A stretch of DNA of 64,000 nt from Trichomonas vaginalis G3 (lineage: Eukaryota > Parabasalia > Trichomonadida > Trichomonadidae): NCBI RefSeq assembly GCF_026262505.1, contig NC_067206.1:32937896-33001895 (forward strand), read 5' to 3'. The notes under the pieces are model-generated. The model was not told the DNA's origin and did no database searches. It saw only the letters and a list, made by a program, of their open reading frames with translations. The translations under genes and the position numbers were made by a program. Shown here one piece after another: positions 48,456 to 56,433 of this stretch (positions are counted from its first letter, which is position 1; every line of letters starts with the position of its first letter).

Positions 48456-49035
48456 AATAGTATGCCATATAGCTTCTTGAATTTGTTAAGAAGTATTTGA
48501 ACGTTTTTTCCATCTGTATCTCTAGTGTTTACAAAGCATAGCCCGCCTTAGTAAAATATACTTGTAATTTCCTATAGTTTACGCCGGTATAAAAGTAGAA
48601 AGAGTCTTGTTCTTCGCTATAGTAGTAAAACTCAACGTATGCTTGCCATAGTCTGTAATTTCAATTGTTTCATCGTCTAGTTCGTCGACAAATTCGAATA
48701 CAATATCTCCAAATTTGCCTTTGTTCTTATTGTTTTCAGAACAAGTGACCCAACGTAAGTTTCAAGTCTATTGTCGCTTCTTATACGGTTTATATGGTCT
48801 ACAAAAGGTAAATTGTTAGGGTTCGGTATAAAATGAGTTGCAATGACAACATGTTTAAAATAGTTTTTTTCCACTCATCTTCATAAGAGCATATCCGTCA
48901 TTTCCCTCCCATCCGCTTAAAACTCTTTTTGTCTTTTTGTTTCTGACTTCAAATGACTCACAACAGTGAATTTCATATTTCTCATCTAACAAACAAGTTT
49001 CCCAACGGTCTGTTCCAACAAACTCAGCGTACATT
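48456..49035 (-). pseudogene. HNH endonuclease, copy 2 (right arm)
   Basis: This is a close relative of 41071-41655 in opposite orientation (MYAEFVGTDRWETCLL; LPFVDHINRIRSDNR). It occupies the place where the left arm has the 249-aa gene. The copy looks broken. Confidence 0.7.
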
Positions 49036-49077
49036 TCAAATAAAATAAAAAAATATTTTTTTTTAAAATATGTTGTT

Positions 49078-49157
49078 TTAAATGGTATGCCATTTCATAT
49101 TTCATCGTCTAACAAACAAGTTTCCCAACGGTCTTTTCCAACAAACTCAGCGTACAG
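49078..49157 (-). repeat. Short HNH-derived repeat (right arm)
   Basis: The beginning and end of an HNH gene are placed next to each other, directly beside the longer copy 48456-49035. It resembles the short copy at 29560-29622. Confidence 0.65.
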
Positions 49158-49189
49158 TTCAAATAAAAATAAAAAATATACTGTTTTAA

Positions 49190-49786
49190 AAATTTTTTTC
49201 TTTTACTTTTACATAACCTCCTGCTACCAGAAGTCTTTGACGCCAACCCATACCAGCTAATGAAGGTTGAGTTGGTTTAGTTTGGAAACTAAACTTTGGT
49301 TTTGGTTTATCTCAGTTTTTGGTTTTTCTTCTTCTATCGGTTTTTCGTCACTTTTCGGTTCCTCTGACTTTACCTCACTTGCAGGTATGGTTGTGTCGTC
49401 AACATCTTCGTAATATCATATGCCATTTGTTTTTGTTTTCCTTTCAACTTTTTGTGTTTGTTGTAAAGTTTAGAATATTTCGACTCTAAGTCAATGAGAT
49501 GTTCTATAATGAACTGTTGGTCAGTGAAGTAAACTTTTCCATCTGTTGTCTCGAAAGCTCCTTCAGACTTCAATATTTTATTTGTGAGAGTCTGTTTCTT
49601 TTTTGAGATACTAGCCGTTCCATTTCTATGAAAAGTGACTTTATAGTTAGGGTTTGTATTTCCAGACCTGGCACTTTCTATTATTGAATTTTTCTCTTCA
49701 TCTGTAAGTTCTTTGACAGGTTTTGACAATGGTTCTGAACTTTTTGTTTGTGGTGTCAAATCTACCGTTTCAACTTCTTCGGTCAT
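49190..49786 (-). pseudogene. 194-aa acidic/lysine-rich protein locus (right arm)
   Basis: Mirror of 28225-28809, starting MTEEVETVDLTPQTKS. Almost identical over the first 130 residues. The copy looks broken. Confidence 0.6.
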
Positions 49787-49804
49787 TTCATCTCAGTAAA
49801 AATT

Positions 49805-49957
49805 TTAGTTTGGTTTGTTTTCAACTGGTTGTTTAGGTTTTTTAAGTCGGTCTAAAACTTCCTGAGGTATAGGAAGAACTTGACAAACACGTGGTGTAAC
49901 TGCTGGAAGTCGACAAATCCATCTTGAACCCATTTGTCTCAATGCTGTATTGTTCAT
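49805..49957 (-). CDS. 50-aa small protein (right arm)
   Basis: Mirror of 28053-28205, identical in 49 of 50 residues. The ATG again follows the TTTTTTACTGAGATGAA box. Confidence 0.6.
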   Translation of the reverse strand: MNNTALRQMGSRWICRLPAVTPRVCQVLPIPQEVLDRLKKPKQPVENKPN

Positions 49958-49976
49958 TTCATCTCAGTAAAAAACT

Positions 49977-50378
49977 TTACATTCCCCACGTTTGAGGCGG
50001 TTGAGGTTGGTTATTGTTTACCCATTGTTGTGCATGGTTATATCCTCTGTTAAAGAATCTTTCACCTTGGTCCATATAGTGTCCTGCTTGGTTATAGTAG
50101 TCATTTGCTTTGTTATAATAGTTTCCTGCTTGTCTTCCTACATTGTCCATCCATCCTTGAACTTTTCCTCTTGTTTCAGGATTTGGAATAAGATTTGCTG
50201 CATCTCGTGCTACATCCCAACCTTTCTGTACAGTTTGTATAATAGGTTGTGCTTTCTCTTTAAGTATACCTAATGTACTCAAAATCTTCCTTCCAACTCC
50301 AAATACACCTCTGGCTATTGTTCCCACTGCGGGCAAAAATCTGGATGCAACTCCTGCTAATGCGCCAAATAAACCCAT
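49977..50378 (-). CDS. 133-aa amphipathic minor virion-type protein (right arm)
   Basis: The N-terminus MGLFGALAGVASRFLPAVG resembles that of the 80-aa protein (MGFF...). It is Gly-rich and amphipathic and suited to a membrane-active minor capsid role. The rest is as in the left copy (27674-28033). The frame looks whole. Confidence 0.6.
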   Translation of the reverse strand: MGLFGALAGVASRFLPAVGTIARGVFGVGRKILSTLGILKEKAQPIIQTVQKGWDVARDAANLIPNPETRGKVQGWMDNVGRQAGNYYNKANDYYNQAGHYMDQGERFFNRGYNHAQQWVNNNQPQPPQTWGM

Positions 50379-50395
50379 TTCTTATAGGGTAAAAA

Positions 50396-51351
50396 ATGAC
50401 GAATCCGAACAAGGACCCCTATGTTTCTAAAGCGACAAAGAAAGCACTCATGATAAAAATCTTTAGTTCAACACCAAATGCTTGGTTTATGGATATCTTG
50501 GAAAACATTCCGAGAGTTAGAACAGATGGACCACCATACTGGCTAATATTTGTTGGTCAAAACACAAGATACTGTGAAGCCATACCATTACAGTCCAAAA
50601 ATATTTTAGATGTGAAAACTGCTTTGACAATATTCGTTGACAAATACCATCCAACAAAACTGACATCCGACTGTGAAAGTTCTTTCAAATCAGACGATAT
50701 TAAAAACTATCTGCGTTCAAAAAATGTAAACCAATATTTCATTGTCGACCAAAACCATTCTGCTCTTGGTGTCATTGACGGTTGTATAAAAATGTTAAGA
50801 GACTTAAACCAACCACAAGGTGGTGAAGCAAATGAAATGTCATATGACGACAAGTATAGACACTTCTCCATGGCAAAGATGAGACAAGTTTTAAATATTT
50901 ACAATAGCCGTAAACAAAAAGGTTTGGGAAACCACTCCCCGAAGAAATGAAAAACAACCCTGACTTAGAGAAAGACTATATATTTAATAATTTAGTCAAA
51001 AGAGACAAACAAGAAAGAATGCCGGGCTTCAAACTTCAGAAAGGCGACAAAGTAAAAATAGAAATACCTAAACGCGACCCATATGAAATACTATTGACTA
51101 TGACAACAATGGGAACCCGACAGGTACTCACATTCGTGTTCGTAAAAATAGAAGAAAGTATACAAGAGAATATTATGAAGTTTTAGGCAAACATGGCAAA
51201 ATGTACACACTGCAAGCAGAAGATAAAACTACTATTGTCAGACCTCGTTTCAAACTTGTCAAAGTTCAAGGTGGTATACTTTCAAAGACAGTTCCTAACA
51301 AATATAAGACAACTCCTGACGAATATGCTAAAGAAGTTGAAAATGACGACT
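50396..51351 (+). pseudogene. Maverick integrase locus (right arm)
   Basis: Mirror of the left integrase. The core with WFMDILENIP, LTSDCESSF and HSALGVID is nearly identical. The copy looks broken. Confidence 0.85.
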
Positions 51352-52759
51352 AAGCATTTCTATACCATGCGTAAACTGTCATGTAAGGTGGCATGTAGTC
51401 TTTACTTTGTCCCGTTGTTTGCGTATATCCCGAAACGCGATGTGTATGGTTTCCATCTCCCTGAGTGTTACCCCAGAAACAATTTATAGCAAACTGAACT
51501 TCGTCTTTAACATCATATCCTTTACCTTTTGTCATTGCTGACCAATCCCAATATCTATGCTTATGCCAACCTGCTTGAGATGTACTTAAATCTATGTAGT
51601 GACTGTGTGCAGGTAAGTTTTCACCTGAAATCGTTTTACTTCCACCTGTTTCCTTTGAAGAGTTTGCACAATACAAAAACCTGTCGACTATTTGAGTCCA
51701 AGTTCCAAAACCCAGAACTGTTTCTGGTCTGGTAGAGTTCATTGACGTATAAATAGAGCCTATAGGATATAATGTTTGAAGCATTTCTGTCTTTAATGTT
51801 TGAAGCTCTGTTTTGTCTGCTTTCTTGTCATATAAATCTTGAGCAGTGAATTTAATATTATGTTCATCCTTCATGACATAAACATCTTTACATCTAATGT
51901 TTCTCATCGTCGTTATGTCGTCATCCGATGTTAAACCTTGTGGAAAGTTAGGAGGTTTACAATATAATACATCCCCACCAGTTTCTTCAACCGTTCCTTC
52001 AATACTTTCTATAGCAACAGTTGTAAAACTTGTATGTGTATGGTTCTTGTCTGCTTTCTTCTCTAACTCATCGTTAACATAAGTTTTATCTGCTTTAAGG
52101 TCTAAACATCCTGAAACCCATCCTGTATCGGCTTTAGTTTTTAAAATCTTCGATGTCCGTTCATGGTACCAGTCAACCCTTTCTATAATTTCTTTATCTT
52201 TTTCGTTAACATATTCCTTATCTGCTTTCTTCTCTAACGCACTAGCCATAAGTCCCTTATCTACCTTATTTTCAAGGCTAACGTTTAAGTCTGTTATTTC
52301 AGATATAGAATGTGTATGAGTCTTTTTAGAATATTCGTTTTCAGCTCTTGTCACTTCACTTGACATTTTATTGTCAACATATGTTTTGTCTGCTAGTTCA
52401 GGATGAGTATGTTCTTTTGTTGCATAAGCATTGTTAGCTCTTTCTTCTTCTTTTGCTATTGCATCGTCTACATATTCTTTGTCAGCTTTGTTGTCAACAT
52501 CTGCTTTCAAAAGAAGTTCATTTATAGGTTTCTCGTTTAAAGTTCCTTTTGTTGGATTTATACAGACAGTATTGTTCTTCTTGTCTTGAAACAGAAACTC
52601 ATCTGTCATTGGGTTTAATGTCAGTTTTAAGTTTCCTTCTTTCAATGACTCAGATATCTTAGAATAGTTTGAAAAGTTTGTTGTGTTCTTATTTAGAGCT
52701 TGCATAATGAGTTGTCGGTTGTGTTGTATTTCTCTCATAGACGCTGTTTCATTTGACAT
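51350..52759 (-). CDS. Phage-type tail-fibre/collar-like protein, 469 aa (right arm)
   Basis: The frame is whole-looking. Shaft units (KADKEYV, ADKTYVD) alternate with HTH motifs through about residue 245. A distinct insert of about 80 residues (TVEETGGDVLYCKPP and on) follows. The collar-like end has YPIGSIYTS, LPAHSHY, GNHTHRVSG and PPYMTVYAWYRNA, the classic finish of phage tail-collar proteins. The shaft and collar match the left copy, but the insert does not. A receptor-binding role is inferred. Confidence 0.8.
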   Translation of the reverse strand: MSNETASMREIQHNRQLIMQALNKNTTNFSNYSKISESLKEGNLKLTLNPMTDEFLFQDKKNNTVCINPTKGTLNEKPINELLLKADVDNKADKEYVDDAIAKEEERANNAYATKEHTHPELADKTYVDNKMSSEVTRAENEYSKKTHTHSISEITDLNVSLENKVDKGLMASALEKKADKEYVNEKDKEIIERVDWYHERTSKILKTKADTGWVSGCLDLKADKTYVNDELEKKADKNHTHTSFTTVAIESIEGTVEETGGDVLYCKPPNFPQGLTSDDDITTMRNIRCKDVYVMKDEHNIKFTAQDLYDKKADKTELQTLKTEMLQTLYPIGSIYTSMNSTRPETVLGFGTWTQIVDRFLYCANSSKETGGSKTISGENLPAHSHYIDLSTSQAGWHKHRYWDWSAMTKGKGYDVKDEVQFAINCFWGNTQGDGNHTHRVSGYTQTTGQSKDYMPPYMTVYAWYRNA

Positions 52760-52777
52760 TTTTATTCTAGATAAAAT
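52760..52777. promoter_or_regulatory. 18-bp bidirectional promoter-like palindrome (right arm)
   Basis: TTTTATTCTAGATAAAAT fills the gap between the fibre and 282-aa genes and is the exact inverted copy of 25257-25274. Confidence 0.5.
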
Positions 52778-53626
52778 ATGCTTCCAATAGAAAAAGAAAA
52801 TTCAAGAGTTGCTACAACTAAACCATTAGATGAACTTTTTACTAATGTCGGTCAAAAGTTTGAGACAGAGACCGTAAAGCATGAAGGCTATCGTTTTGAC
52901 TACCCATTAAGATGGCTAAGAGACCCATCTGTCACAAAAGCTATTGGCTTTCGTAGAATGAAGTTTGTGTCTGTAGAAGATAAAAGTTTTCCATTTATTG
53001 TAAGGTTTCATATAGATTATATATCTGAAGGGAAACGAAAAATGTGGGAAGAAATTGAGCTAATACAAGTTGACCTTTCATCTTCTCTACAGACTGCGTT
53101 AAAAAATATAGAAGATAAAATAAATTCATGTTATGCAAAATATGCTGATGAATATGCAAATACCGAGAGCACACTTTATGTGAGAATTGTATATGACAAA
53201 CAAAATTCACAAGTGTCATTTCAAATCTACGAAGACAATCCAAAGAAAGACGAACAAATATATACAGAATTCACTGCAATGTCATGGTATTATTTGCAAA
53301 GAATGTTAAATCAGAAAGTCGAACTTCCTTTAGCAAATATTTACAGTCGATATGCAAGAGATGAACCATATTTATTTAAAGATGTTTTCGACCCAGCTGC
53401 TATTATTGTTCATGCTTCATTTTCTGGCGCCCAAAACTCTTTCTTATGCTTGGCAAATGACTTTTACGAAAAACCTACAAAGTTATACGAACCACCAAGT
53501 GGAAGTATTTCAGACTTTCAAGTATGGTTTACTACAGATGGAAGAAAAAGAATAATTCCATTATACCATGCGTTTTACTTAGAACTTAGTTTCATATACA
53601 ACTACTATCGAACGGTAAAAATATAA
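52778..53626 (+). CDS. 282-aa structural-type protein, paralogue A (right arm)
   Basis: Same length as the left copy (24408-25256). About the first 65 and last 75 residues are nearly identical, and the middle (VEDKSFPFIVRFHIDYISEG and on) is strongly different yet of equal length. The frame looks whole. Confidence 0.6.
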   Translation: MLPIEKENSRVATTKPLDELFTNVGQKFETETVKHEGYRFDYPLRWLRDPSVTKAIGFRRMKFVSVEDKSFPFIVRFHIDYISEGKRKMWEEIELIQVDLSSSLQTALKNIEDKINSCYAKYADEYANTESTLYVRIVYDKQNSQVSFQIYEDNPKKDEQIYTEFTAMSWYYLQRMLNQKVELPLANIYSRYARDEPYLFKDVFDPAAIIVHASFSGAQNSFLCLANDFYEKPTKLYEPPSGSISDFQVWFTTDGRKRIIPLYHAFYLELSFIYNYYRTVKI

Positions 53627-53630
53627 TTTT

Positions 53631-53873
53631 TTAATACGGTTGAGGTGTTGGATTTGGTTGCCAACTAGACTGTGGTGCAGGTTCAGGCTGTTGTATAACA
53701 GGAGCTTGTTCTTCTGGTTCAGGGTCTTTAGGTATAATACCAACGAACTGACCTACTCTTTTACCAATATTTTTGACTCCGTTCCAAATTCCTCTTCCTA
53801 CGGTTTTTATTCCATTCCATATACCTCTTCCAACATTTCGAAAGAAGTTTCCTATCTTACTGAAGAAACCCAT
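53631..53873 (-). CDS. 80-aa amphipathic minor virion-type protein (right arm)
   Basis: Mirror of 24161-24403 with one residue changed (MGFFSKIGNFF). The frame is whole. Confidence 0.55.
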   Translation of the reverse strand: MGFFSKIGNFFRNVGRGIWNGIKTVGRGIWNGVKNIGKRVGQFVGIIPKDPEPEEQAPVIQQPEPAPQSSWQPNPTPQPY

Positions 53874-53891
53874 TTTACTATATGTAAAAAT

Positions 53892-54254
53892 CTAATGTCC
53901 GCCTAGTCTTTTGCGTTTCCTGTTGAGTTCCATAGCATTCTTTAACTGGAGCTCATACATTCTGTTTCTCCTCTGGTAGAAAACATATTCTGGGTCAACT
54001 CCTGTGTTCGCGTCATCTGCATAAAGTTGTTTATATCCCACTTCAGGGTTTGTATAAAACTCTTTCCATCTCATATTTGCATACCATGGTGGCAAACCTA
54101 ACGCAGCGTCATTTGACATGGCAGTTTGCATTTGTACATCTGTTGGCACTTGACCATAGTTTGCCATTGCAGTTTGTATTCTAACTTCATTTGGAATATT
54201 CTCTGGGTTTGGTTGTCCAGGTTGCTGTGCATTCGCTAAGTTCTGTGCGTCCAT
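53892..54254 (-). CDS. 120-aa structural-type protein (right arm)
   Basis: Protein identical to the left copy at 23781-24143. The ATG follows ATTTTTATCTAATATTAA, as in the left arm. Confidence 0.6.
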   Translation of the reverse strand: MDAQNLANAQQPGQPNPENIPNEVRIQTAMANYGQVPTDVQMQTAMSNDAALGLPPWYANMRWKEFYTNPEVGYKQLYADDANTGVDPEYVFYQRRNRMYELQLKNAMELNRKRKRLGGH

Positions 54255-54277
54255 TTAATATTAGATAAAAATATCTC

Positions 54278-54409
54278 TTACGAGTACATATGCTGAACAT
54301 TTGCAGGCATTGGTTCATCTTCATATTCTCTGTACTTTTCTGCCACGTCAAATAAATAAATGACACAATGGAAAAAACCTAAAACAAGTAGTCCTATTTC
54401 AAACCACAT
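54278..54409 (-). CDS. Small membrane protein, 43 aa (right arm)
   Basis: Mirror of 23626-23757 with about two substitutions. It is the outermost mirrored gene on this side, since the methyltransferase is absent here. Confidence 0.6.
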   Translation of the reverse strand: MWFEIGLLVLGFFHCVIYLFDVAEKYREYEDEPMPANVQHMYS

Positions 54410-54420
54410 TTACTTACTAG

Positions 54421-54910
54421 TAAAATTTCTTTGTTATGACTTCTTCGTAAAGACTTTGTTGAGATTTCTTCGTAAAGACTTTGTTGAGATTTCTTCGTAA
54501 ATGAGTGTAAATGACCCAAAAATATATTTTAGGTGAAGAGGTGAGATTTCACCTCTTTTTTCACCTCATTTCTCACCTCTTGAATTTTCATGAATTTCTT
54601 CGTAAAGACTTTGTTAAGACTTCTTCATCTAATTTCTCATGAACTTTCTTGTCTATGTTTTGTCAAGATTTCATCGTAAAGACTTTGTTGAGATTTCTTC
54701 GTAAATGACCCTAGTAGTATATTTTTGGTGTAAATTTCATGAAAATTCAAGAGGGTGAAAAATTAGGTGAAAAAACAGGTGAAATCTCACCTCTTCACCT
54801 AAACATTATTTTTGGTGTAAAATTCATGAAAATTCAAGAGGGTGAAAAATTAGGTGAAAAAACAGGTGAAATCTCACCTCTTCACCTAAACATTATTTTT
54901 GTCTGATTTT
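54421..54910. repeat. Mixed repeat blocks (right arm)
   Basis: Contains GAGATTTCTTCGTAAAGACTTTGTT units and two 75-bp copies of AATTCATGAAAATTCAAGAGGG with GGTGAAATCTCACC, a variant of the arm's other palindromes. Confidence 0.7.
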
Positions 54911-55431
54911 ACGAAGAAGTCTTGACAAAACATTTACGAAGAAGTCTTGACAAAACATTTACGAAGAAGTCTTGACAAAACATTTACGAAGAAGTCTTGA
55001 CAAAACATTTACGAAGAAGTCTTGACAAAACATTTACGAAGAAGTCTTGACAAAACATTTACGAAGAAGTCTTGACAAAACATTTACGAAGAAGTCTTGA
55101 CAAAACATTTACGAAGAAGTCTTGACAAAACATTTACGAAGAAGTCTTGACAAAACATTTACGATGAAATCATGACAAAACATGTACGAAGAAGTCTTGA
55201 CAAAACATTTACGAAGAAGTCTTGACAAAACATTTACGTTCATGTTTGACAAAACATGTACGAAGAAGTCTTGACAAAACATTTACGAAGAAGTCTTGAC
55301 AAAACATTTACGAAGAAGTCTTGACAAAACATTTACGAAGAAGTCTTGACAAAACATTTACGAAGAAGTCTTGACAAAACATTTACGAAGAAGTCTTGAC
55401 AAAACATTTACGAAGAAGTCTTAACAAAACA
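54911..55431. repeat. 25-bp minisatellite, about 21 copies
   Basis: ACGAAGAAGTCTTGACAAAA plus CATTT repeats head to tail, mostly perfectly, with a few variant units near 55160-55260. It replaces the position of the methyltransferase in the right arm. Single units occur elsewhere in the element (near 32720, 44780, 46330). Confidence 0.9.
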
Positions 55432-55518
55432 TGAAAACATATATAATTTGTGAAAAGCGACACATATATATAATGTTTTCGACCCAGAAGACTAACAATT
55501 TTCCGAATAAAAACTTCA

Positions 55519-55576
55519 TTTATACTAAACATCAACATCAGGGCTAGAAGGCACGAAGTGCCTGGAAGCCCCACTA

Positions 55577-55579
<3 letters not shown>
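55519..55579. repeat. Maverick terminal inverted repeat, right
   Basis: Reverse complement of the left end with a few changes, including the hairpin GGCACGAAGTGCC. Outside it is a run of about 28 T (55580-55607). Confidence 0.85.
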
Positions 55580-55607
<28 letters not shown>

Positions 55608-55609
<2 letters not shown>

Positions 55610-56433
55610 TTCATAAAGATTTTCCAAAAATATGATACCGCAAAATTAAAAAAGTGACGTCTTGAGTGGAGTCAAAGGTCGAAAGAGTAGGGGTAATTTT
55701 AGCTAAAAGTGACACATTTGTAAAAAGTGACACACCCGTGAAGGGTGTGATTACCGATCGGTAATTTCGACAGTTTAGAATTTAAAATTTTTTATGGAAC
55801 TGTTGCGAGTTTCATAAAGAATTTAAGGAATATAAGCAAAGATTTGAATCAAAATCTTAGACCTAAGCCGCTTGCTAAAGTAACTAATTTTAGCTGTCAA
55901 ATACTTTTGTATTTTGAAGTAAATTAGTATAAATTTGTTTTTACTTTTATTTCGAAAAAGTAACAATAATCGTAAAAGGGTATTGATAGGCTTGCTAAAG
56001 TAACTAATTTTAGCTGTCAAATACTTTTGTATTTTGAAGTAAATTAGTATAAATTTGATATTATTTTAACTCCCTTTGAAAACCTCAATTTTCCATACAG
56101 AGGGGACGGGAATAGCATCCAATATTCCTTGAGAATGGTTGCGCATTCTCAGTTCCCTCTATATTTCGAACGAAGCTCTCATCGGTCTTTTTTTAATACT
56201 AAACGTTTTTTTTCCCCTGTCACTTTTAGCTAAAATTTGGGTTTGCCAAGGTCGAAATTGCTAGCTAAATGTTTTTTTAGCGAAATTGCGTATTGTACGT
56301 TTTTTTCGCAAAATGAAACCCTTATTACATAGGCATGTTTTCGAATGTTAATTGCAAAAAACATGTTTTCGACCAAATTCAATATTTAATTAGGGGGCCA
56401 AAATTTATTCTAAAGGGGACGTAATTTTTAAAA
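55608..56433. other. Right flank of the Maverick, no gene
   Basis: A direct repeat of about 68 bp (GCTTGCTAAAGTAACTAATT...) lies at 55870 and 55990. Two small palindromes lie side by side near 55728-55766 (CACACCCGTGAAGGGTGTG and TTACCGATCGGTAA). Nothing coding is seen. Confidence 0.6.

Larger units (their letters stand above)
22538..55607. mobile_element. Maverick/Polinton, 33 kb, giant inverted-repeat (palindromic) form
   Basis: Terminal inverted repeats (22556-22622 and 55519-55579, each bordered by poly-A/T) enclose two mirror-image gene arms. The left arm is about 22.5-38.7 kb, the right about 39.9-55.6 kb, with a unique centre of about 1.1 kb. The integrase, packaging ATPase, SF3 helicase and small structural-type genes identify the Maverick/Polinton class. 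Several arm pairs are identical or nearly so, which argues for a recent origin. The element looks broken, with roughly fifteen breaks over both arms. No polymerase or obvious double-jelly-roll capsid gene is seen. It reads like two copies fused at their inner ends, or a palindromic replication by-product that integrated. Confidence 0.85.

Noticed and set aside
54911-55431. CRISPR array
   Set aside because: The 25-bp units are directly adjacent with no unique spacers, so this is a minisatellite.
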